The position numbers and the translations under genes are program-made. Source: Chitinophagaceae bacterium (GTDB lineage Bacteria; Bacteroidota; Bacteroidia; Chitinophagales; Chitinophagaceae). From it: a stretch of 64,000 nt of DNA. Where the stretch lies: NCBI GenBank assembly GCA_028288595.1, contig JAQBNK010000152.1, positions 1 to 64,000 on the forward strand. Reading direction: 5' to 3'. Position 1 is the first letter of the stretch; each line of letters opens with the position of its first letter. Below are positions 44,242 through 53,050 of this stretch, piece by piece. The notes under the pieces were generated by a model. It was not told the origin of the DNA, searched no databases, and saw only the letters and a list, made by a program, of their open reading frames with translations.

Positions 44242-46260
44242 CTAATTCACAAAACTCCACCACACTCCTAACCTCACCCACATCGACTGTTGCGGGAAAT
44301 GGGGAGCTGCATAATTATAATGTTTAAAACCCCCGTTCTTAAAATCAAACGTGTTAAGGTTCTCCACTCTTACAAAAGCTTTAAAACTTTTTATTCTGAA
44401 GTTCAGGTAGGCATTAATGTCAGGGCGATTAGATAACGTAGTTGAATTCTGTAAATAGAATTGATTGGTTAGTGCAGCATATCCATTGGCTTTATAAGGA
44501 GTAAAGTACCTTATCTCTAACCCTGTAGAAAGAAATAAATTCTGGAAAAAATTACCTTCAAAAGCAATACGGTTTCGTGTTAAAATAAAAGGAACATGTA
44601 CAGGCGGATTACCGGTAGTTTGCTGCACATGAACTTCTGTATACCAGTTTAAATGTTTTGTTAACCGAAACTTTTTCTCAAGAGATAAATGGAGCAGGTT
44701 AAATAAAGATGATTGCTGGTTTACCTTATAAAAACTATCCATGTAAGTATAGTTTTTTAAAACATAATATTCTGCTGAAAGTGTAAGGTTCTGTTCAGGA
44801 TTATCCAATGATCCAAAAACTCTCGTTATGTTTTCTTTCTTTAACCCCGTAACAGCGTGTATAGGAAAAGAAGTATACTCTTTATAATTATAAGACGGCG
44901 ACCTGTTAATATTTTGAAAGCCGGCTTCAAGGTAACCGAGCTTTTTACTTAACAATCTTTTTAAACTGATTAAAGAAGAATAATCACCTGCAAGCGGTCC
45001 GGCAGAAAAAAACTTCCCCGCAGCATCCAGGTCCCATAGTTGGTTACGGGTGCGGTTCCTGTATTCGGCGCTCAGGTAAACATCATTCAGGTTCACGCTC
45101 AAAGTATCCTTATACTGTCCCTTTAAAATTTCAAGTCCTATACCCAGCTTTAAGAATTGGTTCAGGTTATTCTTCACAGGAAAACTCACAACATTAAATT
45201 CATTGCTGTACCGGTGCCAGGTATCTTTAAAAATGATAGTATCACCCGGATTAATGCGATAATTAAAATATTGACTGTATAAAGAGCTATCCGTTCCCCG
45301 GTCATTAAACGAATAAAGATTAGTTGAATAAATAAATGTATGCTGCAATCTTATTCTTGGATAAAACAAACGATAAGTAACGGTATCAACAACAAGTGAA
45401 TCTTTCTGACCAATATCATATTGCTGGCGCAGAAGAAAAATATTTTCTTTATACAAGTCGCCTGTTATAATATCCGGGTTAAAAAAATTCCTGCTGGTAG
45501 ACGCATTGGTTCCCAGTCTTGTAGTTACCTCGAAAGGATCATTCAGCGCAAGACTGTCTAAATCCTTTTCATTTCTCAGTCCGCCATTTTCATTTACACG
45601 AACCTTGTTATTCAGAAAAATAAAATAAGCAGCATATCTTTTATTCGAGCTTTGATAACCGACATTCAGCCTGATGTTATTGATATTAGTTCCCTGGTTT
45701 CTAAAAGCGCCCGGCGAATTAATGAGCCTGTATTCAAATCCAAGATTAGTATTCTTCCCCCTGTTTTGTGTATGCACCACATCGATCATTTGTTCGCCAC
45801 GGCTACCAATTAAGTATCCCAGTTCGGTATACGGTCTCGTAGTTTGATAAAACTTAGTTCCTTCAATCGTAAAATTATAAACATCATATGCATGAAAGCC
45901 AGCATCAAATCCGGGCTTCAATCCAGGGCGGAAAATAAGCGATGTTGCAGGTTGCCCCAGGTTTCCTAAAGTGTTATAATAATAAGGCACCGGGTACCGT
46001 AAATAAAAATCATTGATGGAAGAATCCAACAGTCTTATTCTTGTAGAATCAAAATAGCGATAATAAATAGTGATGGAATCTTCCAGTGCGTCCCTATGCT
46101 TTAAAGAATCATTTCCCGACGATTTTTTTACCGGTCTTCCCTGGCCAGTCTGTATCACTTCTCCTCCGGTCGGCAATTTCAATCCAGGTCTTTGCGCATG
46201 CACCTGTATGATCCCAACCAGCAGTAACATCAGCAATAAGATTTTCCGGAAAATATTCAT
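44242..46260 (-). CDS. Bacteroidota 'putative porin' outer-membrane protein
   Basis: A 672-residue protein: signal peptide ending VHAQ (about residue 22), a short Lys-rich region, then an extended beta-strand-rich chain with many alternating aromatic strands (YYRYFDSTRIRLLD, YEL-like TELGYLIGSRGE, FRLTKHLNWYTEVHV) ending RLGVWWSFVN, as in the putative porin family of Bacteroidota. It should form a large barrel in the outer membrane; substrate unknown. MLGMN upstream (46269) is an alternative start. It is followed closely by the PNP gene upstream on the same strand. Confidence 0.85.
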   Translation of the reverse strand: MNIFRKILLLMLLLVGIIQVHAQRPGLKLPTGGEVIQTGQGRPVKKSSGNDSLKHRDALEDSITIYYRYFDSTRIRLLDSSINDFYLRYPVPYYYNTLGNLGQPATSLIFRPGLKPGFDAGFHAYDVYNFTIEGTKFYQTTRPYTELGYLIGSRGEQMIDVVHTQNRGKNTNLGFEYRLINSPGAFRNQGTNINNIRLNVGYQSSNKRYAAYFIFLNNKVRVNENGGLRNEKDLDSLALNDPFEVTTRLGTNASTSRNFFNPDIITGDLYKENIFLLRQQYDIGQKDSLVVDTVTYRLFYPRIRLQHTFIYSTNLYSFNDRGTDSSLYSQYFNYRINPGDTIIFKDTWHRYSNEFNVVSFPVKNNLNQFLKLGIGLEILKGQYKDTLSVNLNDVYLSAEYRNRTRNQLWDLDAAGKFFSAGPLAGDYSSLISLKRLLSKKLGYLEAGFQNINRSPSYNYKEYTSFPIHAVTGLKKENITRVFGSLDNPEQNLTLSAEYYVLKNYTYMDSFYKVNQQSSLFNLLHLSLEKKFRLTKHLNWYTEVHVQQTTGNPPVHVPFILTRNRIAFEGNFFQNLFLSTGLEIRYFTPYKANGYAALTNQFYLQNSTTLSNRPDINAYLNFRIKSFKAFVRVENLNTFDFKNGGFKHYNYAAPHFPQQSMWVRLGVWWSFVN

Positions 46261-46281
46261 GCCCAACAATACGGTAATTGC

Positions 46282-47103
46282 TTAAATAACTGCTACCATT
46301 TCAGTAAACAGTTTTGTTAATTTAGGTTCAGCGTCTTTAGCAGCGGCCAGCACTTCTTCATGTGTAATAATATTATCCTCTGCACGAATGCCGATATCGG
46401 TTATTACACTCATCGCAAAAACTTTCATTCCTGCATGAACGGCTGCGATCGTTTCCTGCACCGTGCTCATACCCACCGCGTCGCCCCCTACTGCTTTAAT
46501 CAGTTTATATTCCGCACGGGTTTCAAAAGTGGGACCTGTTACGCCGGTATAAACACCTTCCTTTAATTCATACCCTAATTTTTTCCCGATAGCTTTTGCT
46601 TTCTCAATTAATTCTTTACTGTAAGGTTCGCTCATATCAGGAAAACGCGGACCCAGCTCTTCTTCATTTTTCCCCAGCAAAGGGTTTATCGCAAACATGC
46701 TGATATGATCAGTGATCAGCATCAGGTCGCCTACTTTAAAAGAAGGGTTCACGCCGCCAGCCGCATTTGATAATAAAACAGTCTCAACACCCAGTTGTTT
46801 CATTACACGGATGGGATATGCCACCTGCGCCGGATGATAACCTTCATAAAAATGAAACCTGCCTGCCATCACCACCACTTCTTTGCCGCTGATCTTTCCT
46901 ATGATCAGTTTTCCGCTATGACCATCCACCGTACTTACCGGAAAATGTGGAATATCAGCATAAGAGATTTCTTTAGAAACTTCTATATCGGCTGTTAAAT
47001 TTCCCAGTCCGCTGCCTAGTACGATACCAATTTTCGCCGTTACTTTTTGCTGTTTATTAATAAAATCAGCCGTTTCTCCCAGTTGCTCCAATATTGTTGA
47101 CAT
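46282..47103 (-). CDS. purine-nucleoside phosphorylase
   Basis: A 273-residue trimeric-type enzyme splitting purine nucleosides with phosphate. Motifs: GIVLGSGLGNLT (phosphate loop), MAGRFHFYEGY (His), NAAGGVNPSF, the purine site in VTGPTFETRAEYK and GMSTVQETIAA, and ITDIGIRAEDN. Length fits class I PNP. A perfect -7 box TATCTTTG lies on the reverse strand at 47130-47123, giving a leader of about 15 nt. The porin gene follows in the same direction after 21 nt and may be co-transcribed. Confidence 0.95.
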   Translation of the reverse strand: MSTILEQLGETADFINKQQKVTAKIGIVLGSGLGNLTADIEVSKEISYADIPHFPVSTVDGHSGKLIIGKISGKEVVVMAGRFHFYEGYHPAQVAYPIRVMKQLGVETVLLSNAAGGVNPSFKVGDLMLITDHISMFAINPLLGKNEEELGPRFPDMSEPYSKELIEKAKAIGKKLGYELKEGVYTGVTGPTFETRAEYKLIKAVGGDAVGMSTVQETIAAVHAGMKVFAMSVITDIGIRAEDNIITHEEVLAAAKDAEPKLTKLFTEMVAVI

Positions 47104-47122
47104 ATGTTTATTTGAAAGGCGA

Positions 47123-47130
47123 CAAAGATA
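47123..47130 (-). promoter_or_regulatory. -7 promoter box of the purine-nucleoside phosphorylase gene
   Basis: TATCTTTG on the reverse strand fits TANNTTTG exactly, about 20 nt before ATG 47103. Confidence 0.6.
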
Positions 47131-47139
47131 AGATTGAGG

Positions 47140-47325
47140 CGGCAGATTCGGGGGCCGGGTTTTTTACCGTGTCAGTCACACAGAAATGCAAAAAAATATT
47201 TGGGGACGGGCTGCATAACATTGTCACCACCTGTTGTGCCACTCACTTGTACTTTCTGTTCTTTGAACAACTCGTTGCCCGCACCAATTGTGCCCGCCGG
47301 GTAAATAACCAAATAAAAATGATTT
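47140..47325. other. GC-rich intergenic block of unknown nature
   Basis: This block between divergent genes is clearly richer in G and C than its flanks (runs such as GGCGGCAGATTCGGGGGCC and CCCGCCGGG). It contains GCAC/GTGC-type stems and short open frames on both strands, none with a convincing start or family. It may be a decayed gene, an imported fragment or a structured RNA. Confidence 0.35.
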
Positions 47326-47351
47326 ATATTTATAGCCGACTAAGCATTCAT

Positions 47352-47597
47352 ATGAAAACACTGTCCTATCATTTTATCATATTTGCTCCTTTAGTAATCC
47401 TATACTTTCTTATCCGTGAGCATCAAATAGCTCCTTCATGGTTTGTATTTGCCATATTTTTCTATACGATCATTTACCGGCCTGTTACAGATTACTATCG
47501 CCTCTTAAGTAAAGGTGTTATTAAACGAAGCGATTTCTGGAAATGCTTTATTCCATTTTTACAACAGCGATATTTTAAGGAATTATATTTTCCATAA
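47352..47597 (+). CDS. small membrane protein, hypothetical
   Basis: An 81-residue protein from MKTLSYHF with hydrophobic helices at about 5-22 and 30-50, a Tyr/Arg-rich loop (FYTIIYRPVTDYYRLL) and a basic C-terminus. The open frame extends 86 codons upstream through the GC-rich block, but that part is Cys-rich and unlike the remainder, so the ATG at 47352 is preferred. No domain is recognised. Confidence 0.62.
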   Translation: MKTLSYHFIIFAPLVILYFLIREHQIAPSWFVFAIFFYTIIYRPVTDYYRLLSKGVIKRSDFWKCFIPFLQQRYFKELYFP

Positions 47598-47627
47598 ACT
47601 GGTTTTTCAATTCCTCTGCACCTGATT

Positions 47628-48923
47628 TTATTTCCAATTTTCGATTTCAGTCTTATAAACTTTCCCATCCTTCATTACAAAACTCACTCTGCCCATTGCA
47701 TTAATATCAGTTAAAGGATCTCCGTCAACCGCGATAATATCTGCAAATTTTCCTTTATCGATCGAACCCATTTTATCAGAAGTGCCTAAAAGATCTGCGG
47801 CATTTACGGTCGCAGACCTTATCGCTTCCATTGCAGGCATACCCGCTTCTGTCATGTAAACAAATTCCATCCAGTTCTTTCCATGTGCGTATACCCCGGC
47901 ATCTGTACCAAATGCGATCTTTACTCCCGCTTTATATGCTCTTGCAAAAGTGTTCTGTATTTGTGGACCGATCGCCAATGCTTTCGGTGTTACCAGCTCA
48001 GGATAATACCCAGGTTTTTTTGCTGAATCAGCAACTGATTTTCCGGCGGTAATAGTAGGCACATAATAAGTACCGTGTTGTTTCATCAGTGTCATCGTTT
48101 CTTCATCCATCAATGTACCATGCTCTATAGAATTCACACCGGCACGAACCGCTCTTTTCATGGCCTCAGCACCATGACAATGCGCAGCTACTTTAAATCC
48201 ATAATCCTTTGCCGTTTCTACAATTACCCTCATTTCTTCTTCTGTAAACTGTGGGTTCTCGCCGCTCTTTGCATTACTTAAAACGCCGCCGGATGCAGTA
48301 ATTTTAATTACATCAGCCCCTTCCTTATAACGCTGGCGAACTGCTTTGCGGCAATCATCAACTCCATTTACAACACCTTCTGCAGGTCCCGGATCGCCCA
48401 TCAGATCTTTGCGATAACCATTTGTAGGATCTGCATGACCGCCCGTAGTTGCAATGGCTTTGCCTGCTGTAAAAACTCTCGGGCCGGGCACGACGCCTTT
48501 GTTAATGGCATTTCGTAAAGAAATATTTACACCGGTACCTCCCAGGTCTCTCACTGTTGTAAAGCCGGCCATTAAAGTGCGCTGTGCAAATACAACCGAC
48601 TTAAATGCAATATCCGAAGGGTTTAATGTAAACTCATCCATATAAGCGGTTGGACTCGTTTCGTGTTCAAGATGAACGTGCATGTCGATCAAACCGGGCA
48701 TTACCGTTTTATTTTTCAGATCGATCACATTGTCTCCCTGGGCAGGATTGGCAAAGCCCTTCACGATATCAGTGATAATATTCTTGTCAACGATAATGGA
48801 ATAATTAGCGAGTACATTTTTGCTCGTGACGTCTATTAATTTACCGCAGTGGATAATTGTTCTTTGAGCAAAAGAAAGGTTGACTAAAATGCTTAATGAA
48901 ATAAAGAGTAAAAACTTTCTCAT
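47628..48923 (-). CDS. exported metal-dependent amidohydrolase
   Basis: A 431-residue enzyme with a signal peptide (LSFAQ, about residue 20) and an amidohydrolase TIM barrel: metal motif [12 protein letters not shown] (about 75-86), [14 protein letters not shown] with the Lys-like region before it, [21 protein letters not shown] and [11 protein letters not shown] with the last Asp, ending [14 protein letters not shown]. Closest to the imidazolonepropionase-like / prolidase-like group that works in the periplasm. Substrate unknown. It stands with a lipoprotein gene upstream in the same direction. Confidence 0.9.
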   Translation of the reverse strand: MRKFLLFISLSILVNLSFAQRTIIHCGKLIDVTSKNVLANYSIIVDKNIITDIVKGFANPAQGDNVIDLKNKTVMPGLIDMHVHLEHETSPTAYMDEFTLNPSDIAFKSVVFAQRTLMAGFTTVRDLGGTGVNISLRNAINKGVVPGPRVFTAGKAIATTGGHADPTNGYRKDLMGDPGPAEGVVNGVDDCRKAVRQRYKEGADVIKITASGGVLSNAKSGENPQFTEEEMRVIVETAKDYGFKVAAHCHGAEAMKRAVRAGVNSIEHGTLMDEETMTLMKQHGTYYVPTITAGKSVADSAKKPGYYPELVTPKALAIGPQIQNTFARAYKAGVKIAFGTDAGVYAHGKNWMEFVYMTEAGMPAMEAIRSATVNAADLLGTSDKMGSIDKGKFADIIAVDGDPLTDINAMGRVSFVMKDGKVYKTEIENWK

Positions 48924-48975
48924 ATAGGTTTGGTTGAAAAGAAAAAAGGCGACCCTCTTCTTTTATTTTTGAATT

Positions 48976-49812
48976 TTACTTTTGAATTAATGGTGCATAG
49001 TTCTCGTTATACCTGTACACATCACAATCCGCCTCATCACACAATAATAAATGATAAACAGGGTGTTTTAATACATCAATATAATCCATCTCCTTTCCGT
49101 TCACCCAAACTTCCCGGTAGATCAAACGAACACCATGGCTATAGTCTGCATACCAGTTTACATGCCCGGTATACAAAGGCTGAATAGCTTTTCCATCAAG
49201 TTTGTGCCACCCATAGATCGCCACCCGGTAAGGTTTGGTATCTCTTGTAATTTTACCCGAGATCACTATGTCTTTTTTAATTCCTGCAATTAATCCTTCC
49301 CGCCCTTTGCGCTGGCCCTCTATTATTAAATGATGCTGCCACATGGTAACCGTACTATCCCTGAACGCATACATAGGAACGGGCTCTAATTTTACTTTTG
49401 CCTGCTTATAAATATCATCCACCATTTTCCTGGTTGGAAGAAAACAATTAAATGAATCAGCGATTGCCTGTGCCGCAACAGGCGTTAATGGTATCCTGGC
49501 CCAGTCGTCATCAGAGCCAATGCTCCAGTAATCAGGAGACACATAATAAACCACAGTAATTAAATGACCACTGCTGTCGCGTACTGAAGAAGTAACCGGA
49601 ACAAATTTTTTCATGAATGAAGGAAAGTTGCCATTAAAACTTTCTCTCATCGCAAAAGAATCACGGCGTTTCCAGTCGAACGCGGCAGCTATATGATAAA
49701 AATCAGTTCCGGTTATAACATGTTCATTGTTTGCAGTTCGCAAAACCTGCATAGAATGGTGGGATGCACATGCAGGTAAAAAAATGAAAAGCAGGTAGAA
49801 AAGTTTTCGCAT
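48976..49812 (-). CDS. hypothetical lipoprotein
   Basis: A 278-residue lipoprotein from MRKLFYLLF with lipobox PAC (Cys at about residue 15). The mature chain has DSSGHLITVVYYVSPDYW, SDDDWARIPLTPVAAQAIA and GWHKLDGKAIQPLYTGH, with many conserved-looking Trp, Tyr and His but no family known to me. The frame stays open 111 codons upstream, yet that stretch has no signal and overlaps divergent sucC; the lipoprotein start is clear. It may be surface-exposed. Confidence 0.72.
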   Translation of the reverse strand: MRKLFYLLFIFLPACASHHSMQVLRTANNEHVITGTDFYHIAAAFDWKRRDSFAMRESFNGNFPSFMKKFVPVTSSVRDSSGHLITVVYYVSPDYWSIGSDDDWARIPLTPVAAQAIADSFNCFLPTRKMVDDIYKQAKVKLEPVPMYAFRDSTVTMWQHHLIIEGQRKGREGLIAGIKKDIVISGKITRDTKPYRVAIYGWHKLDGKAIQPLYTGHVNWYADYSHGVRLIYREVWVNGKEMDYIDVLKHPVYHLLLCDEADCDVYRYNENYAPLIQK

Positions 49813-49916
49813 ATAGCGGCTGTTACACACTTCAAGATATATAAAAGCATTTAATGCCGCACAAACTGCCGGGTGGACTGATTTGAAAAATCCCAAAACC
49901 GAAAATGATGTTTTCC

Positions 49917-49924
49917 TATCTTCG
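49917..49924 (+). promoter_or_regulatory. -7-like box before sucC
   Basis: TATCTTCG differs from TANNTTTG at one base, 17 nt before ATG 49942. Confidence 0.4.
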
Positions 49925-49941
49925 CCGCTCAAATACTTAAG

Positions 49942-51153
49942 ATGAATCTCCACGAATACCAGGCAAAAGAGCTTTTGAAAAAATATAATGTGCCCGTGCA
50001 GGAAGGCATTGCGGTCGACAATGTAATGGCAGCTGAAGAAGCCTACAGGCAGATCAAGAATGAAACGAATAACAGTTTCGCCGTAATTAAAGCACAGATC
50101 CATGCGGGTGGCCGTGGAAAAGGAAAAATACAGGGTACAGAACAAAGAGGCGTTGCCGTTGCAAAAAAATTGGAAGACGTTACCGCTATTGCTAAGAATC
50201 TTTTGGGTGGAACACTGGTTACCATCCAGACAGGTGAAGCAGGAAAAAAAGTGAGCAAGATATTAGTAGCGCAGGATGTATATTATCCCGGACCAAATGA
50301 TGTAAAAGAATTTTACCTGTCTATTTTGCTCGACCGTGCAAAAGGCCAGAATGTAATAATGTATTCCACTGAAGGCGGAATGGATATTGAAGAAGTAGCG
50401 CATAATACACCAGATAAAATATATAAAGAGTGGGTGCATCCTTCCGGCGGATTGCAGGGCTTCCAGGCAAGAAAAATTGCTTTTAACCTGGGTTTAAGCG
50501 GCGATGCTTTTAAAAGCTGTGTAAAGTTTGTAACGAATTTATACAATGCCTATGTTGGTCTTGATTGCAGCATGCTGGAAATTAATCCGCTGTTTAAAAC
50601 CAGCGATGAAAAGATAATAGCTGTCGATTGCAAAATGAATGTTGACGATAATGCTTTGATGCGCCATGGTGATCTTGCTAATCTTCGTGATGTGAGTGAA
50701 GAAGACCCGACAGAAGTTGAAGCTGGCCAGTACAATCTCAACTTTGTAAAACTGGATGGCAATGTGGGCTGCATGGTAAACGGCGCTGGTTTAGCAATGG
50801 CTACCATGGATATGATCAAATTAAGCGGTGGCGAACCCGCAAACTTCCTTGATGTAGGTGGCACTGCCAATGCACAAACAGTGGAAGCCGGTTTCAGGAT
50901 CATCATGAAAGACCCGAATGTAAAAGCGATACTCATCAATATTTTCGGCGGTATTGTTCGCTGCGATCGTGTGGCTGCCGGTGTAATAGAAGCCTTCAAT
51001 AAACTTGGAAATATTACTATACCCATCATTGTTCGTTTGCAGGGAACAAACGCGGTAGAAGCAAAAAAACTAATTGATGAAAGCGGGTTGAAAGTTCAGT
51101 CTGCTATTTTATTAAGCGAAGCCGCAGCTTTGGTTAAGAAGGCGGTAGCGTAG
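49942..51153 (+). CDS. sucC: succinyl-CoA synthetase beta subunit (ADP-forming)
   Basis: A 403-residue TCA-cycle enzyme that, with SucD, makes succinate and ATP from succinyl-CoA. Features: MNLHEYQAKELLKKYNVPV, the ATP-grasp fold with GGRGKGKIQ, LEINPLFKT, AVDCKMNVDDNA and the CoA-ligase part VGGTANAQTVEAGF, NIFGGIVRCD and VRLQGTNA. Length fits ADP-forming SucC. sucD is not in the window, so the subunits are encoded apart, as in many Bacteroidota. Heptamer array F begins 3 nt after the stop. Confidence 0.97.
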   Translation: MNLHEYQAKELLKKYNVPVQEGIAVDNVMAAEEAYRQIKNETNNSFAVIKAQIHAGGRGKGKIQGTEQRGVAVAKKLEDVTAIAKNLLGGTLVTIQTGEAGKKVSKILVAQDVYYPGPNDVKEFYLSILLDRAKGQNVIMYSTEGGMDIEEVAHNTPDKIYKEWVHPSGGLQGFQARKIAFNLGLSGDAFKSCVKFVTNLYNAYVGLDCSMLEINPLFKTSDEKIIAVDCKMNVDDNALMRHGDLANLRDVSEEDPTEVEAGQYNLNFVKLDGNVGCMVNGAGLAMATMDMIKLSGGEPANFLDVGGTANAQTVEAGFRIIMKDPNVKAILINIFGGIVRCDRVAAGVIEAFNKLGNITIPIIVRLQGTNAVEAKKLIDESGLKVQSAILLSEAAALVKKAVA

Positions 51154-51154
51154 A

Positions 51155-51248
51155 TGGCAGTTGATAGTTGGCGGTTGGCAAGGAAAATACAATTGTACTT
51201 TGCCAACCACCAACTGCCAACTATCCAACCGCCAACTATCAACTGCCA
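51155..51248. repeat. heptamer word array F with 24-bp perfect inverted repeat
   Basis: Left side: 7-nt units of type GRYRGTT (51156-51176) then GGCAAGG. Right side: six units AACYRYC (51205-51247) with one extra base at 51226. The 24-bp arms 51155-51178 and 51225-51248 pair perfectly. A shorter inner stem, GGTTGGCAA (51173-51181) with TTGCCAACC (51200-51208), competes with it. The right arm covers the end of the SprT-like gene. Confidence 0.9.
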
Positions 51249-51865
51249 ACCACTCTCACCTCATACACGGGGCTGAATAAATAAATCAGCCCCGTTTTTA
51301 TTTCTATACACCTGAAGCGTTTTCTCAACTGCTCTCCTTTTCTGAAAGTTCTCCCATCGTGTGTTTGAAAGATGGAACCCCCAGGCAATTCCTGTATCAT
51401 ATGCATTCCGGGCTTTTTATGCCGGTCATATTGACGGAGTATGAGCAATAATTCTGTTTCTCCGTTGGCCGTGGCTGAAGGATTCCTGATTGATTTTTTT
51501 AGCGCCTTTTCAATATCGCCGGGGAAGATTTTCAACTCTACAAAATCAGTCAGCAACTGGCTGTAAGTCTTCTTCCATTCCGGCCCGTGAACTTCAGCTT
51601 TATTTCCAAATTGCTCGAATGTAAGCAGGTGAGCCAGTTCGTGCAGGAGTGTAATGATGAATTCATATTGATTAAGATTGCCGTTAACGGTAATACGGTG
51701 TGCTTTCCCCCGAAAAGGATGGCGGTAATCTCCCAGTACGGATCTGCGGGCTTTTGTTACGGTAAGATGTACTTTATAAAAATTGAGGTAGTGTACAACC
51801 TGCTCAAAACTTCCCTCCGGTACAAACTCTTCCAGGGCCTTCATTGGGTGTTCAACAGAACTCAT
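51239..51865 (-). CDS. SprT-like zinc metallopeptidase-domain protein
   Basis: A 208-residue protein with the zinc motif HELAHLLTFEQFG (about residue 77) and KTYSQLL in the SprT-like arrangement, preceded by HPFRGKAHRITVNGNLN. The SprT/Spartan family cuts DNA-linked proteins in eukaryotes; bacterial roles are poorly known. No zinc-ribbon is obvious at the C-terminus. The final codons (VVGS, stop) are supplied by the heptamer array. It overlaps the upstream AtpI-like gene by 4 nt. Confidence 0.82.
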   Translation of the reverse strand: MSSVEHPMKALEEFVPEGSFEQVVHYLNFYKVHLTVTKARRSVLGDYRHPFRGKAHRITVNGNLNQYEFIITLLHELAHLLTFEQFGNKAEVHGPEWKKTYSQLLTDFVELKIFPGDIEKALKKSIRNPSATANGETELLLILRQYDRHKKPGMHMIQELPGGSIFQTHDGRTFRKGEQLRKRFRCIEIKTGLIYLFSPVYEVRVVGS

Positions 51866-52257
51866 TCTTTTTTCTTATTCAGTTCTAACGCAATTTTTAC
51901 TTCAAGGATGGTATAAAAAACATACAGCACCATAGCAAAAAAAATAGCATTCACATTTCTGCCCGGCCTTGCAGCAACAAACCAGACAAGTGCCGTGATA
52001 GCGATTATGAATAACTTGATCATCGTAGCTCCCATAATACTCCTGGCAAATACATTTGGATTAGGATTATGAATGGTTCGTTTATGCATCATCACTGCTA
52101 TAGAGGCTAAAGCAAACATCAGCGCATTAGCTGCCATTACTACTACCGGATCTATATGGTGGTCCCTCTGCCAGTTCCTGAATACATAAAATAAAAGACT
52201 GAGCAGCAAAAACATAATTAACAGCGGCAACGCTACAAGCCTCTTCTTTTTAATCAT
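51862..52257 (-). CDS. AtpI-like membrane protein
   Basis: A 131-residue protein with four hydrophobic helices (about 9-27, 37-57, 72-92, 100-120), a basic N-terminus and a basic end. Topology and place next to AtpZ resemble the small Atp-operon membrane proteins of Bacteroidota, but ATP-synthase genes are not next to it. It shares coupled starts with both neighbours (4-nt overlap with sprT-like; 1-base overlap with AtpZ-like). Function uncertain. Confidence 0.65.
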   Translation of the reverse strand: MIKKKRLVALPLLIMFLLLSLLFYVFRNWQRDHHIDPVVVMAANALMFALASIAVMMHKRTIHNPNPNVFARSIMGATMIKLFIIAITALVWFVAARPGRNVNAIFFAMVLYVFYTILEVKIALELNKKKE

Positions 52258-52478
52258 TATTTATTTTTTGATGAAGTATCCTTTATCACTCTAACGATCA
52301 TGGTGATAATTACGATCAAAGGTAAAATCCAAACAAATAATGGATAAGCAAATTTCAAAAAGCGGTCAGCGTAGTAGCCTGCAAACACAGCCAGTCCCAA
52401 TCCCACAAGGATTTGCATAGTGAGGCCGGCATATCTTAACAGGAGATGCCGGTTAGAATTAGTCTTTTGATACTTCAT
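52257..52478 (-). CDS. AtpZ/AtpI-family protein
   Basis: A 73-residue protein with two membrane helices. LLRYAGLTMQILVGLGLAVF followed by GYYADRFLKFAYPLFVWILP has the AtpZ/AtpI pattern (short helix, G-Y-D-like turn, second helix, basic tail). AtpZ and AtpI help assemble the ATP-synthase rotor or form a Mg channel complex. The start lies inside the preceding gene (20-nt overlap). Confidence 0.82.
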   Translation of the reverse strand: MKYQKTNSNRHLLLRYAGLTMQILVGLGLAVFAGYYADRFLKFAYPLFVWILPLIVIITMIVRVIKDTSSKNK

Positions 52479-52854
52479 GTTCAGGAACCTTAAACACAGC
52501 AGTGTCTTTAATTACAGGGTTTTCGCCATTCAGGATCTTACGGATATTATCGAGGTACCGGTCTTTATATTGTATGGATTGTTCAAGCGAATCGGTTCGC
52601 ATTTTCAACATTTGTAACTGCACCTGGCTCTGCCTGGTACCATAACCGGGAATATAATATCGTAGAGGAGTAAGGACGAGCAATGCGACGGTTAATCCAA
52701 CCAGCAAAACAAATATCATACTTAAGCTGATATATACACTGGTGCGGGTGAGCCGGAAAGTGACCACTTCCTCATATGTATCATCATTCATTACCACCAG
52801 GCGATAACGATTACGCAGGCGCTTTAATGTACTTGACGGATCTAGTTTTGCCAT
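52459..52854 (-). CDS. membrane-anchored stub resembling an M23-peptidase N-terminus
   Basis: A 131-residue protein. LKRLRNRYRLVVMNDDTYEE, then FRLTRTSVYISLSMIFVLLVG, one helix (about 38-62), LRYYIPGYGTR and a coiled-coil segment. This is the typical N-terminus of Bacteroidota M23 (LytM) peptidases, but the peptidase domain is missing and the protein ends after a short acidic tail. It may be a truncated relative or a stand-alone coiled-coil anchor of the cell-envelope machinery. It is the first gene of the sprT/AtpI/AtpZ operon. Confidence 0.7.
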   Translation of the reverse strand: MAKLDPSSTLKRLRNRYRLVVMNDDTYEEVVTFRLTRTSVYISLSMIFVLLVGLTVALLVLTPLRYYIPGYGTRQSQVQLQMLKMRTDSLEQSIQYKDRYLDNIRKILNGENPVIKDTAVFKVPEHEVSKD

Positions 52855-52962
52855 TATTTTAATAAGAAATAAAGGTAATAATCAAACAACCAGTTTAACA
52901 ATCCAATGAGAAATAAACGGTAATTTTAAAATATTTTTGAAGATATACGTTTATATAGAGGA

Positions 52963-53045
52963 TTAAGGTTTAAAGAGTAAGGTATAAGGGCTTTTTTCTA
53001 AGCAACTTCCCCTTGCAGCTTCAGCCTAAAAACCTAAACCTTAAG
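52963..53045. repeat. heptamer word array G in a divergent promoter region
   Basis: Four units of type NTAARGN (52963-52990) face three mirrored units CCTWAAN (53025-53045). TTAAGGTTTA (52963-52972) and TAAACCTTAA (53035-53044) pair perfectly. It lies between divergent operons, directly before the PorW/SprE gene. AAAGAGTAAGGT also occurs at the window end. Confidence 0.7.
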
Positions 53046-53050
53046 GTTAT

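Noticed and set aside
47094-47351. Forward frame upstream of the 81-residue membrane protein
   Set aside because: It crosses the PNP start and the GC-rich block and shows no domain; ATG 47352 is a better start.
49813-50145. 111-codon N-terminal extension of the lipoprotein at 48976
   Set aside because: It overlaps sucC on the opposite strand and precedes a clear lipoprotein signal peptide.
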